DNA of 64,000 bases from Magnetovibrio sp. (GTDB lineage: Bacteria; Pseudomonadota; Alphaproteobacteria; Rhodospirillales; Magnetovibrionaceae), in contig JAPHSY010000001.1 in the NCBI GenBank assembly GCA_026196495.1, positions 124,001 through 188,000 of the forward strand. Reading direction: 5' to 3'. Below, in pieces: positions 45,175-53,798 of the stretch. The notes beneath the pieces are model-generated. The model was given only the letters and a program-made list of their open reading frames with translations. It was not told the DNA's origin and did not search any database. The position numbers and the translations under genes were made by a program. How positions within the stretch are numbered: the stretch's first letter is position 1; each line of letters begins with the position of its first letter.

Positions 45175-46796
45175 CACATCTTCTTGAGGTCAAAGATCTG
45201 TCTGTCACCTTCGGCGAAGGTGAACGTGCTGTCGAAGCCGTTAAGGGCGTGAGTTTCCATGTCGGCAAAGGCGAAACCGTAGCACTTGTCGGTGAAAGCG
45301 GTTCTGGCAAATCTGTTTCGGCTTTGTCGGTGATGAAGTTGTTGCCGTATCCGCTGGCGAAACACCCAAGTGGCTCTATCACCTTTAAAGGCGAAGAATT
45401 GATGAGCGCGCCCGAAGGGGTGGTTCGGTCTTTGCGCGGGCAAGATATCTCGATGGTGTTTCAAGAGCCGCTGAACAGCCTTAATCCACTGCATCCCATT
45501 GGCCAACAAATTGCAGAGATCATCACCACCCATCATGCCAAGACCAAAGCCGAGGTCGTAGCGCGTGTGGAAGAGCTGATGACCCTGGTTGGCCTGGAAG
45601 CCCAAATACCGCGATTAAAGAATCTGCCCCATGAATTTTCTGGGGGGCAGCAGCAACGTGTGATGATCGCCATGGCGTTGGCAAACGAACCTGATTTGTT
45701 GATTGCGGATGAGCCCACCACCGCCGTGGATGTGACCATCCAGGCACAGCTGTTGAAGCTGCTGGCTGATCTGCAAAAGAAAATGGGTTTGGGAATTTTG
45801 TTCATCACCCATGATTTGGGAATTGTACGCCGCATTGCCGACAGGGCATACGTGATGCAACACGGTGAATTGGTGGAACACGGCGAAACTCAATCCTTGT
45901 TTGATAACCCGCAACACCCCTATACCCAACGCCTGCTGGCATCGGAGCCCAAAGGCCGTCCCGATGCGGTGGATATAAACGCCGCCCCGGTGTTGGCGGG
46001 TGATAACATCAAAGTTTGGTTCCCCATTCAAAAGGGTTTGATCCGGCGCACCGTCGATCATGTCAAAGCCGTGGACGGTGTCGATATATTGATCAAACGT
46101 GGTCACACCTTAGGCGTGGTCGGGGAAAGTGGGTCGGGCAAATCAACCTTGGCCCGGGCGTTGTTGCGATTGGAAAAATCAAATGGCGCTATTCGTTTTA
46201 AAGACCAAGCCATTCATGAGATGACGTCAAAGGCATTTAGGCCGATACGTGCTGATATGCAAATCGTGTTTCAAGACCCGTTTGGGTCGCTCAGCCCACG
46301 TATGTCCGTATCACAGATCATTGGTGAGGGTTTGGAAGTTCACGATCCAACCTCAACATCGCAAAGTCGTCGCGATATTGTTGCGGGTGTGTTGGAAGAA
46401 GTCGGCCTCGATACTGACATGATGGACCGTTACCCCCATGAATTTTCCGGTGGCCAACGTCAGCGCATTTCCATTGCCCGGGCTTTGGTGTTGAAACCAG
46501 ACTTGATTGCCTTGGATGAACCCACCAGTGCCTTGGATGTTTCGGTCCAAGCCCAAATTGTTGAGTTGTTGCGTGATCTGCAAAAGAAGCACGACCTAAC
46601 CTATTTGTTCATCAGCCATGACCTCAAAGTCGTGCGTGCCTTGGCCCATGATGTGATGGTGATGCAACGCGGTCGCGTGGTCGAACAAGGCCCGGCGGAT
46701 GTAATCTTCGACAATCCCCGTGAAGCCTATACCCGTGCGTTGATGAACGCTGCGTTCAATCTGGATGCTGACGACAGTGGTGTGGTGGGGACATGA
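45171..46796 (+). CDS. yejF: Oligopeptide ABC transporter ATPase YejF (two nucleotide-binding domains)
   Basis: A 541-residue fused ATPase. Walker A motifs GESGSGKS occur near residues 41-48 and 318-325; signature motifs are FSGGQQQRV and FSGGQRQRI; Walker B motifs read LLIADEPT and LIALDEPT. The fused arrangement is typical of YejF and distinguishes it from separate DppD/DppF. Its stop overlaps the next gene by 4 bp. Confidence 0.96.
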   Translation: MTHLLEVKDLSVTFGEGERAVEAVKGVSFHVGKGETVALVGESGSGKSVSALSVMKLLPYPLAKHPSGSITFKGEELMSAPEGVVRSLRGQDISMVFQEPLNSLNPLHPIGQQIAEIITTHHAKTKAEVVARVEELMTLVGLEAQIPRLKNLPHEFSGGQQQRVMIAMALANEPDLLIADEPTTAVDVTIQAQLLKLLADLQKKMGLGILFITHDLGIVRRIADRAYVMQHGELVEHGETQSLFDNPQHPYTQRLLASEPKGRPDAVDINAAPVLAGDNIKVWFPIQKGLIRRTVDHVKAVDGVDILIKRGHTLGVVGESGSGKSTLARALLRLEKSNGAIRFKDQAIHEMTSKAFRPIRADMQIVFQDPFGSLSPRMSVSQIIGEGLEVHDPTSTSQSRRDIVAGVLEEVGLDTDMMDRYPHEFSGGQRQRISIARALVLKPDLIALDEPTSALDVSVQAQIVELLRDLQKKHDLTYLFISHDLKVVRALAHDVMVMQRGRVVEQGPADVIFDNPREAYTRALMNAAFNLDADDSGVVGT

Positions 46797-47725
46797 ACGT
46801 CCTGCTGATCCGTGCAGATGAAACCAAAGCCTGGCGTTCAGCATTGCGTCGTCACTTGCCCGAGGCCGATGTCTACGTTTGGGGTGAAGACGATGTCGAT
46901 AAAGCAGATATTGATTACGCCTGTGTTTGGAAACCCGAACCGGGGTTGCTGGCAACCTTTCCCAATCTCAAAGGTATCTACAACTTAGGCGCAGGTGTCG
47001 ATGCTTTGTTGCAAGACGAAACCTTACCACGTGATGTACCCTTAGTGCGGTTGGTCGACCCTATGCTCAGTTCCGGCATGGTCGAATACGTGGTGCACGG
47101 TGTTTTGCATTTTCACCGTGACATGCATTTCTATGCAGGCCAGCAAAAAGCCAAAAACTGGACCCAACATCTCAACGCCAATACCCAAAAACGCGGTGTG
47201 GGCATTTTGGGTTTAGGCGAACTGGGCCAAGATTGCGCCCACGCTTTGTTGATGCTGGGGTTTGAAAACATAGCCGGGTGGAGCCGTACAGAAAAAGAGC
47301 TTCCCGGCATTCAGAGCTTTGCCGGGGAAGACGGTTTAAACCAGTTTCTTCAACACAGTGAAATTTTGGTGAATCTGCTGCCCGCGACCAAAGCAACGCA
47401 TCGCTTGCTAAATAGGGACACTTTATCAAAGTTGCCCAAGGGTGCATTTGTGATTAATGCAGGGCGTGGCACCACGGTCAATGATGATGACTTGATTGAA
47501 ACTTTGAACAATGGCCAAGTTGCAGCGGCTATGTTGGACGTGTTCAACACAGAACCACTGCCCCAAGACCATCCCTACTGGTCCATGAACAACCTCATTC
47601 TCACCCCCCACATTGCCAGCCTTACAACACCGATGACGGCTGCTGAAATAATTACCAAAGGGTTGCGTGATCTGGAAGACGGCAATACTCCCGATAACCT
47701 TGTGGATATTGAGCAAGGTTATTGA
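46793..47725 (+). CDS. ghrA: Glyoxylate/hydroxypyruvate reductase A family protein
   Basis: A 310-residue D-2-hydroxyacid dehydrogenase of the GhrA group. The NAD(P) Rossmann motif is GLGELG (near residue 140), followed by INAGRGTTV with the catalytic Arg and LTPHIASLT with the catalytic His. It would reduce glyoxylate or hydroxypyruvate. Coupling to the yej operon by a 4-bp overlap is clear in the sequence, but the metabolic reason is unknown. Confidence 0.88.
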   Translation: MNVLLIRADETKAWRSALRRHLPEADVYVWGEDDVDKADIDYACVWKPEPGLLATFPNLKGIYNLGAGVDALLQDETLPRDVPLVRLVDPMLSSGMVEYVVHGVLHFHRDMHFYAGQQKAKNWTQHLNANTQKRGVGILGLGELGQDCAHALLMLGFENIAGWSRTEKELPGIQSFAGEDGLNQFLQHSEILVNLLPATKATHRLLNRDTLSKLPKGAFVINAGRGTTVNDDDLIETLNNGQVAAAMLDVFNTEPLPQDHPYWSMNNLILTPHIASLTTPMTAAEIITKGLRDLEDGNTPDNLVDIEQGY

Positions 47726-47741
47726 GGCAGGTATCAGGTGT

Positions 47742-48311
47742 TTAATAAGACTTCAGCGCACTTTTAATCAGTGTTTTGAACAGTGACTTATTCTGACCGT
47801 TACGCAATTTTGCTTCGGCGGATTTTTTATTGTCATGCCATGCCAATTGTAAGCTGTAGATTCCAGTGGGGCTTATGGCTGTGAATGTGCGCAGCATTTC
47901 TTTTTTATAAGCAACAACACCTGGGGGAGTATTTTTGGTATTGACGTGGTCACATGCTATTTCAACCACCAAAGCCAGTTCTTTTAGATTTTTATCGAAA
48001 GTTCGTGCATCGCTCACTGCTTTCTTCTGGCAGCGTTTGCCAATGACCCGCGGTGCAATATTCACTAATTGTTGAAATACTTGTTTATTCTTGGATTTTG
48101 TCTGAACCAAGGTGATCATTTCACTCCAATTTTTGAGTGTTTCACCCTTCTTGATGTATTCGCGGATTGTTGAGGTCTTATTCTCAGCTTCGTAGGCCTT
48201 GATCCATCCTGCTGGAACTTTAATCGATACCTGTTCTGCAGCTTGCGCAATAGACGTTGAGCACATTGCGCAAATCATGCACGCCATAAACACATACTTC
48301 AGTTTAATCAT
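47742..48311 (-). CDS. Secreted protein, function unknown (189 aa)
   Basis: A signal peptide (residues 1-24, ending AQAA) precedes a 165-residue mature part with little hydrophobicity and many lysines. A core segment VSIKVPAGWIKAYEAENKT and GIYSLQLAWHD look like beta-strands of a compact fold, and two cysteines may form a disulfide. No family recognised. Convergent with ghrA. Confidence 0.65.
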   Translation of the reverse strand: MIKLKYVFMACMICAMCSTSIAQAAEQVSIKVPAGWIKAYEAENKTSTIREYIKKGETLKNWSEMITLVQTKSKNKQVFQQLVNIAPRVIGKRCQKKAVSDARTFDKNLKELALVVEIACDHVNTKNTPPGVVAYKKEMLRTFTAISPTGIYSLQLAWHDNKKSAEAKLRNGQNKSLFKTLIKSALKSY

Positions 48312-48426
48312 AATAGCTCCCCCATATTAGATCTATGACAGACTAAGGAGTTTTAGATCACCAATCAACTTGAAGTGGATTTCTGCAAAAATAATCCCCT
48401 TATTTGACTTTTGGGGTGCAACAAAA

Positions 48427-48454
48427 AAAGGCCAACTCATTAAGGTCGGCCTTT
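48427..48454 (-). terminator. Rho-independent terminator after argB
   Basis: AAAGGCC and GGCCTTT form a hairpin, followed on the minus strand by a run of seven Ts. It lies 22 bp after the argB stop and would end the argB transcript. Confidence 0.85.
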
Positions 48455-48475
48455 CAATAGTCTGGGTTGTTGATT

Positions 48476-49402
48476 TTATTCGCCCGTGATCAACGTACCC
48501 GCACCGTGCTTGGTGAACAGCTCCAGCAGCAAGGCGTGCGGAATGCGCCCGTCGATGATGACGGCGGCTTCGACGCCTTGGTCGATGGCATTTAAGCAGG
48601 TTTCCACTTTGGGGATCATGCCGCCTTTGATGGTGCCTTTTTTGATTAGGTCACGGGCTTGGGTAGCAGACATGCGGGCGATCAGTTCGCCATTTTCGTC
48701 CAACACGCCCTTCACGTCGGTGAGCATCAACAAGCGTTTGGCATCCATGGCACCAGCGATGGCACCGGCTGCGGTGTCGGCGTTGATGTTGTATGTTTCG
48801 CCATTGGGGCCCAGGCCGATGGGGGCGATCACCGGTGTGATGTCACTGGTTTCGAAATTATCCAACACGTGGGTGGTGATAAATTTGGGTTCACCCACCA
48901 AGCCAAGGTCAATGACTTGTTCGATGTTGGAATCTGGGTCTTTGACCGTACGGTGTAGTTTTTCGGCAAGGATCAGATTTCCGTCTTTACCGGACAGGCC
49001 GATGGCAAAGCCACCAGCCGCATTGATTTCGGTGACGATTTCTTTGTTGATGGAGCCCGCCAAAACCATTTCCACCACATCAACGGTGGCTTGATCGGTA
49101 ACGCGCAGGCCTTGGATAAACTCACTTTCAATTTTGAGCTTATCGAGCATCGCCGCAATTTGCGGGCCGCCACCGTGCACAACGATGGGGTTGGCGCTGA
49201 CTTGGCGCAGCAATACGATGTCGCGCGCGAACAGCTTCGCCAACTCTGGGTCGCCCATGGCATTGCCGCCAAACTTGATGACCAAGGTTTCATCCGCGTA
49301 GCGGCGCATATAGGGCAGGGCCTCAGACAGGGTCTTGGCTTGTTTCAGCCAAGCTTCCGGTGGGGCCTCTGCGTCGAATTTTACTTTTGCTTCATCTGCC
49401 AT
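48476..49402 (-). CDS. argB: Acetylglutamate kinase
   Basis: Phosphorylates N-acetylglutamate in arginine synthesis. The 308 residues hold [44 protein letters not shown] and the C-terminal GAGTLIT. It closes the rpmH-rnpA-yidD-yidC-engB-argB block, a common alphaproteobacterial order. Confidence 0.97.
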   Translation of the reverse strand: MADEAKVKFDAEAPPEAWLKQAKTLSEALPYMRRYADETLVIKFGGNAMGDPELAKLFARDIVLLRQVSANPIVVHGGGPQIAAMLDKLKIESEFIQGLRVTDQATVDVVEMVLAGSINKEIVTEINAAGGFAIGLSGKDGNLILAEKLHRTVKDPDSNIEQVIDLGLVGEPKFITTHVLDNFETSDITPVIAPIGLGPNGETYNINADTAAGAIAGAMDAKRLLMLTDVKGVLDENGELIARMSATQARDLIKKGTIKGGMIPKVETCLNAIDQGVEAAVIIDGRIPHALLLELFTKHGAGTLITGE

Positions 49403-49459
49403 AATGGGCCCAAATTATCTTAAAAGGTCTCAGGATTCCAGTGGATTGCAACGAAGTGC

Positions 49460-50155
49460 TTAATCCGCTAATCGGGCCAGCTCTGCGCGCATCTCTTCAA
49501 TGCCGATTTTTTTGGCTGAACTGGTCAGTCGAATGATGGGGTGTGCGGCCACATGTTTGGCCAATTCGGCCTGCACTTGGCCTTTGAGCTTTTCCAACTC
49601 GCCCGCTTTGACCTTATCAATTTTGGTCAGCACGATTTGGTAGGACACGGCGGCTTTGTCCAACATGGACATAATGTCGCGATCGACATCTTTGATGCCG
49701 TGGCGCGAATCAATCAACACCAAAACCCGCATCAATTGGGCACGCCCTTTGAGGTATGCGTTGACCAACCGGGTCCACTTTTTGACTTGGTCTTTGGGGG
49801 CTTTGGCATAACCATAACCAGGAAGATCGGCGATCATTATTTTGGTGCCGAGATCGAAAAAGTTCACCTGTTGGGTGCGTCCCGGTGTGTGCGACATGCG
49901 CGCCAAAGACTTACGCCCCGTGAGCGCGTTCACCAGCGATGACTTACCCACGTTGGAGCGTCCGGCAAAGGCGATTTCCGGCATGGTGGTATCTGGAATT
50001 TGACTGAGGCCTGCAGCGCCCAACAAGAACGTGCATTCTCCGGCAAATACCTTGCGCCCGCGTTCCAGCTCTTCTTGGGAAAAGCTTTCATCAACAGCCA
50101 TGGGGCCTGTGGGCGGTGCAAAGTCGGGCGGTGTATCGTTCATGATCTGGGCCAA
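49460..50155 (-). CDS. engB: Ribosome biogenesis GTPase EngB (YihA/YsxC)
   Basis: Essential GTPase for large-subunit assembly. The 231 residues include the P-loop GRSNVGKS (65-72), G2 THTPGRTQ-like segment SHTPGRTQQVNFF, DLPGYGYAK (G3), and TKIDKVK (G4). It has a longer N-terminus (about 55 residues) than E. coli EngB; an internal ATG four codons in is also possible. Confidence 0.96.
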   Translation of the reverse strand: MAQIMNDTPPDFAPPTGPMAVDESFSQEELERGRKVFAGECTFLLGAAGLSQIPDTTMPEIAFAGRSNVGKSSLVNALTGRKSLARMSHTPGRTQQVNFFDLGTKIMIADLPGYGYAKAPKDQVKKWTRLVNAYLKGRAQLMRVLVLIDSRHGIKDVDRDIMSMLDKAAVSYQIVLTKIDKVKAGELEKLKGQVQAELAKHVAAHPIIRLTSSAKKIGIEEMRAELARLAD

Positions 50156-50171
50156 GCCAGAAGGCCGACGC

Positions 50172-51920
50172 TTATGCGCCTGCCTTCACCCCCATGCGCC
50201 GCATGATCACCCATTGCTGTGCGATCGACAGCGCGTTGTTCCATGCCCAGTAGATCACCAAGCCTGCGGCGAATTGTGCCAACATGAAGGTGAAGATAAA
50301 CGGCAAATAGAAGAAGATTTTTGCCTGGATTGGGTCTGTGGGTTGCGGGTTGAGGCGTTGTTGCAGCCACATGGTAAAGCCCATCACGATCGGCCAGATG
50401 CCAATGTCAATGATGGACAACATCGGAGGAATATTCCATTCGATAAAACCAAAGCCGGTCAAGATCGTGGCCGGGTCTTTGGCGGACAAATCTTGCACCC
50501 AACCAAAGAACGGCGCGTGACGCATTTCGATGGTCACCAACAACACTTTATAAAGTGCGAAGAAAATCGGGATTTGCACCAAGATTGGTAAGCAACCTGC
50601 GGCTGGATTGGCTTTTTCTTTTTTGTACAGCGCCATCATTTCCTGGTTCAGGCGCATTTTGTCGTCTTTGAACTTTTCTTGGAGCTTTTTGATGTCCGGC
50701 TGCAGTTTTTTCATGCGGCTCATGGCGACATAGGATTTGTTCGCCAGCGGGAACAAGAATGCCTTAATGATCACAGTCAGCAACAAGATCGCCACACCAA
50801 AGTTACCCAACACGCCGTGTAAGTAGTGCAGCGCGTAGAAGATCGGCTTGGTGAGGAAGTAGAACATACCAAAGTCGACTGCCAAATCGAAGTTCACGAT
50901 GCCTTTATCTTCGGAGTATTTGTCCAGCAACGTCACACGCTTGGCCCCGGCAAAGAAGCTTGATGTGCTTTCAACGGAACCGCCGGAAGCAATAGCCATC
51001 TGTCCACCGACAAAATCACTTTGATATTTTTCAATCATGCCCGTGCGGGTATAAAGCATGCGGGCATTGACCTGTTGGGTCTGGTCAGGGACCAAAGCGG
51101 TCAGCCAGTATTTGTCGGTAAAGCCGATCCAGCCGCCGGTGGTGGTGTAATTCAGTTGACCTTCGTCTTGGACGTCGTCGTAGTCATTTTCTTCCAACAC
51201 ACCTTCAAACACGCCAAGTGGGCCTTCATGTAGGATGTAGAGGCCGGAGACTTCCGGGGTGCCCCAGCGCGTTACAAGACCGTAGGGGGCCAGTGTTACA
51301 GGGGCTCCGGAATTGTTTTTCACATGCTGGGTGATGGTGAACATGAAATCTTTGTCGATGGCGATGGTGCGTTTAAATGTCAGGCCCTCACCATTGTCCC
51401 AAGACAACGTCACCGGAGTGTCCGGGGTGAGAACGGCTTTATCAGCCGACCAAACGGTGTCTTTGTTGGGGGTTTTGATGTTGGCGCCAACCCAGCCATA
51501 TTCGGCGTAGTACGCGTTTTCGCTGCCGCGTGGCGTCAATAGGCGGATGTTGGCACTGTCTTTGGCCAACTCCTCAGTGTAAGCATTTAGCACCAAGTCA
51601 TCAATGCGCCCACCTTTGAGTGCGATGGAACCGGTAACGCTGGGTGACGTGATGGAAACCCGTGCACCTTCGGCGATAATTTGTTCAACGGTTTGAAGCG
51701 TGTCCAGCAATTGGCTGTCGACACCTGGCATAGAACCCGCTTGGCCCGTTGCTTGCGCAGTTGGTTGGGTTTGCGGTGCTGTCGGGACAGATGGGTCTTG
51801 GCCCGGTTGGGTGGCGACGGTATTGCTCACTGGCGCGGTCTGAGACGGGAACATCATCTCAAAGCCAAACAAAATCACAACAGACAGCACAACGGCCAAA
51901 ATCAGATTGCGGTTATCCAT
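50172..51920 (-). CDS. yidC: Membrane protein insertase YidC
   Basis: A 582-residue Oxa1/YidC insertase. It has the N-terminal helix (LILAVVLSVVILFGFEMMF), a large periplasmic domain, and the five-helix C-terminal core, with VAMSRMKKLQPDIKKLQEKFKDD and NPAAGCLPILVQIPIFFALYKVL. The ATG at 51920 is chosen because it starts MDNRNLIL; a longer extension would run into yidD. It lies directly downstream of yidD. Confidence 0.97.
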   Translation of the reverse strand: MDNRNLILAVVLSVVILFGFEMMFPSQTAPVSNTVATQPGQDPSVPTAPQTQPTAQATGQAGSMPGVDSQLLDTLQTVEQIIAEGARVSITSPSVTGSIALKGGRIDDLVLNAYTEELAKDSANIRLLTPRGSENAYYAEYGWVGANIKTPNKDTVWSADKAVLTPDTPVTLSWDNGEGLTFKRTIAIDKDFMFTITQHVKNNSGAPVTLAPYGLVTRWGTPEVSGLYILHEGPLGVFEGVLEENDYDDVQDEGQLNYTTTGGWIGFTDKYWLTALVPDQTQQVNARMLYTRTGMIEKYQSDFVGGQMAIASGGSVESTSSFFAGAKRVTLLDKYSEDKGIVNFDLAVDFGMFYFLTKPIFYALHYLHGVLGNFGVAILLLTVIIKAFLFPLANKSYVAMSRMKKLQPDIKKLQEKFKDDKMRLNQEMMALYKKEKANPAAGCLPILVQIPIFFALYKVLLVTIEMRHAPFFGWVQDLSAKDPATILTGFGFIEWNIPPMLSIIDIGIWPIVMGFTMWLQQRLNPQPTDPIQAKIFFYLPFIFTFMLAQFAAGLVIYWAWNNALSIAQQWVIMRRMGVKAGA

Positions 51921-51940
51921 ATTGTTTCTTCGTCCCCAAT

Positions 51941-52225
51941 TCAGACCTTCGGGTCTGCGCTGCACCCACAAGAACTGTGGGTAGATTTATGTGTGTGATG
52001 TTCGGTACCTGGAACGGGGTCAATGCCGCCGTCGTTCCAAGGATGGCACCGACCAATCCGTTTCAGTCCCAACCAGCCGCCTTTCAGCGCACCGTGGGTT
52101 TCAATAGCTTGCAATGCATAGGATGAGCACGTGGGGTAGAAGCGGCAGCTCCCCGGCAGAACCGGAGATATAAACCACTGATAGCCCTTGACCATGGCGC
52201 GCAATATATATGCGGCTGGGTTCAT
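51941..52225 (-). CDS. yidD: Membrane protein insertion efficiency factor YidD
   Basis: A 94-residue protein with the family core [38 protein letters not shown] and [20 protein letters not shown]. It helps YidC-dependent insertion. It is placed between rnpA and yidC with 20 bp to yidC. Confidence 0.95.
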   Translation of the reverse strand: MNPAAYILRAMVKGYQWFISPVLPGSCRFYPTCSSYALQAIETHGALKGGWLGLKRIGRCHPWNDGGIDPVPGTEHHTHKSTHSSCGCSADPKV

Positions 52226-52261
52226 TGTGCTCTCTCTTTCTATGCTTTGGCCCTAAGAAAT

Positions 52262-52657
52262 TTAGGTGTGAGCGTCAGTTCTGACACCCATTTTTTCCAA
52301 AGCTTTGATCAAATCACCGACCAGTTTTTGATAAGGCCGGGTCAATGTTGTGCGTCGTCCAATGATCACCAGATCAAAGCCGCCTTGGGCATGGGTCGGC
52401 AAAATTTCGGCTGCCAGGGCGCGTAAACGGCGCTTGGCGCGGTTGCGTTGAACCGCATTGCCGACTTTCTTGCTGACCGTAAAGCCCACACGCAAAAAAC
52501 CATCCGTGCGGGCCGGGTCTCCGTCCGCCGGGTGGCTTTTAACCTGGAGGATTAATCCAGGCGTTGCCCACTTCTTGCGCGTTGCCGCGACCCTAAGAAA
52601 CTCTGGGCGCTTTTTTAAACGCTCAATCCGGGGCACGCTGCCCACGCTGGGCTCCAT
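52262..52657 (-). CDS. rnpA: Ribonuclease P protein component
   Basis: Protein subunit of RNase P. The 131 residues include RLKKRPEFLRVAATRKKWATPGLILQ, TVSKKVGNAVQRNRAKRRLR (the RNR signature) and a C-terminal extension. It begins 11 bp after the rpmH stop. Confidence 0.95.
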   Translation of the reverse strand: MEPSVGSVPRIERLKKRPEFLRVAATRKKWATPGLILQVKSHPADGDPARTDGFLRVGFTVSKKVGNAVQRNRAKRRLRALAAEILPTHAQGGFDLVIIGRRTTLTRPYQKLVGDLIKALEKMGVRTDAHT

Positions 52658-52668
52658 GTCACCGGGAT

Positions 52669-52803
52669 TTAAGCAGACAGGCGCTTGCGGCCCTTGGCGC
52701 GACGAGCGGCCAGGATGCGACGGCCACCAACAGTTGCCATGCGCGAGCGGAAGCCATGACGGCGTTTGCGAACCAATTTACTTGGCTGATACGTGCGTTT
52801 CAC
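52669..52803 (-). CDS. rpmH: 50S ribosomal protein L34
   Basis: Too short for most gene callers. The minus strand encodes 44 residues, starting GTG and reading [20 protein letters not shown] followed by [20 protein letters not shown] and LSA, the classical L34 sequence. It is the first gene of the rpmH-rnpA-yidD-yidC block; the ribosome-binding site reads GGAGAAGG just upstream. Confidence 0.97.
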   Translation of the reverse strand: MKRTYQPSKLVRKRRHGFRSRMATVGGRRILAARRAKGRKRLSA

Positions 52804-52837
52804 GTGCCTTCTCCGTTATCTAAAATTCAAGGTGCGG

Positions 52838-52866
52838 TGTATACGGGGTCAAGCGGTGGAAGTCAA
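52838..52866 (-). promoter_or_regulatory. sigma70 promoter of rpmH
   Basis: TTGACT (52866-52861) and TATACA (52843-52838) are 17 bp apart on the minus strand, a near-consensus promoter. Transcription should start near 52831 and give a short leader before the GTG at 52803. Confidence 0.8.
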
Positions 52867-53039
52867 CGCTATCCATCGCTTTTTACCCGCCTTTTTTTCC
52901 ACTGTTTTTCAGGGATTGCCCAGGTTTGGCGAGAGTTTGCATGGTAAATGGGACGATTTGGGACAATATTTGTAACCAGGGGCTCTGTCTTAACGAATAA
53001 ACCATCAGCTGGGATTAGGTTGATAAGGAATTCGGAAAA

Positions 53040-53795
53040 GTGAATATGATAGAAGAATCAATGCCTAAGCCCAGTAAGCCAGATTTTGTGCGTTATATCC
53101 CCATTGCTTTGGTGGCGGTGGGCATCGCTGTTTTTTTCACAACAGGGATGCATCGTTATCTGAGTTTCGAAGCGTTATCCAATCATCGTGCTGAACTGTT
53201 GAATTTTGCGGAACAGCATGCCGTGGCCTCTGTCTTGGTGTTTATGGCCGTCTATATCGTCGTCACAGCCTTTTCTTTGCCCGGCGGGGTGTGGTTGACC
53301 TTGGCAGGCGGCTTTGTCTTCGGAGGGTGGTTTGCGGGCGTTCTGGTGGTGTTTGGTGCAACCATTGGGGCAACGGGTATCTTCTTGGCCGCACGTTATG
53401 CCTTTGCCGAGCTGTTTCGGGCCAAAGCTGGTGAAAATCTCAAACGGATGGAAGCCGGCTTTCAAGAAAATGCGTTTAATTATCTGATGTTTTTGCGCTT
53501 GGTTCCGGCATTTCCATTCTGGCTGGTGAATTTGGTCCCGGCTTTATTGGATGTGCGCTTGTCGACCTACGTCATCGCCACGTTTGTGGGGATTATCCCA
53601 GGAACCTTCGTTTTTGCCCATGTGGGTGCGGGTTTAAGTGCCGTGTTTGAAACCGGGGCGGAGCCCAATTTGGGTATTATTTTCGAACCCCAAGTGTTGT
53701 TGCCGATCTTGGCGCTGGCGGTGTTGTCGGTGGTGCCGGTTATTTACCAAAAAATGAAAGCCTCAAAAATCAAAGCAGAAGACCCAAAGGTTTAA
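53040..53795 (+). CDS. TVP38/TMEM64 family membrane protein
   Basis: A 251-residue membrane protein of the VTT/SNARE-associated (DedA-like) superfamily with about six hydrophobic segments. It has the typical core GGVWLTLAGGFVFGGWFAG, GATGIFLAARYAF, FRLVPAFPFWLVN-like FLRLVPAFPFWLVNLVPAL and the PG helical pair. The start may be the GTG at 53040, or ATG at 53046 or 53061. It lies 3 bp before the flavin disulfide reductase gene, a pairing seen in many bacteria, where fusions also occur. Transported substrate unknown. Confidence 0.88.
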   Translation: MNMIEESMPKPSKPDFVRYIPIALVAVGIAVFFTTGMHRYLSFEALSNHRAELLNFAEQHAVASVLVFMAVYIVVTAFSLPGGVWLTLAGGFVFGGWFAGVLVVFGATIGATGIFLAARYAFAELFRAKAGENLKRMEAGFQENAFNYLMFLRLVPAFPFWLVNLVPALLDVRLSTYVIATFVGIIPGTFVFAHVGAGLSAVFETGAEPNLGIIFEPQVLLPILALAVLSVVPVIYQKMKASKIKAEDPKV

Positions 53796-53798
53796 GTT

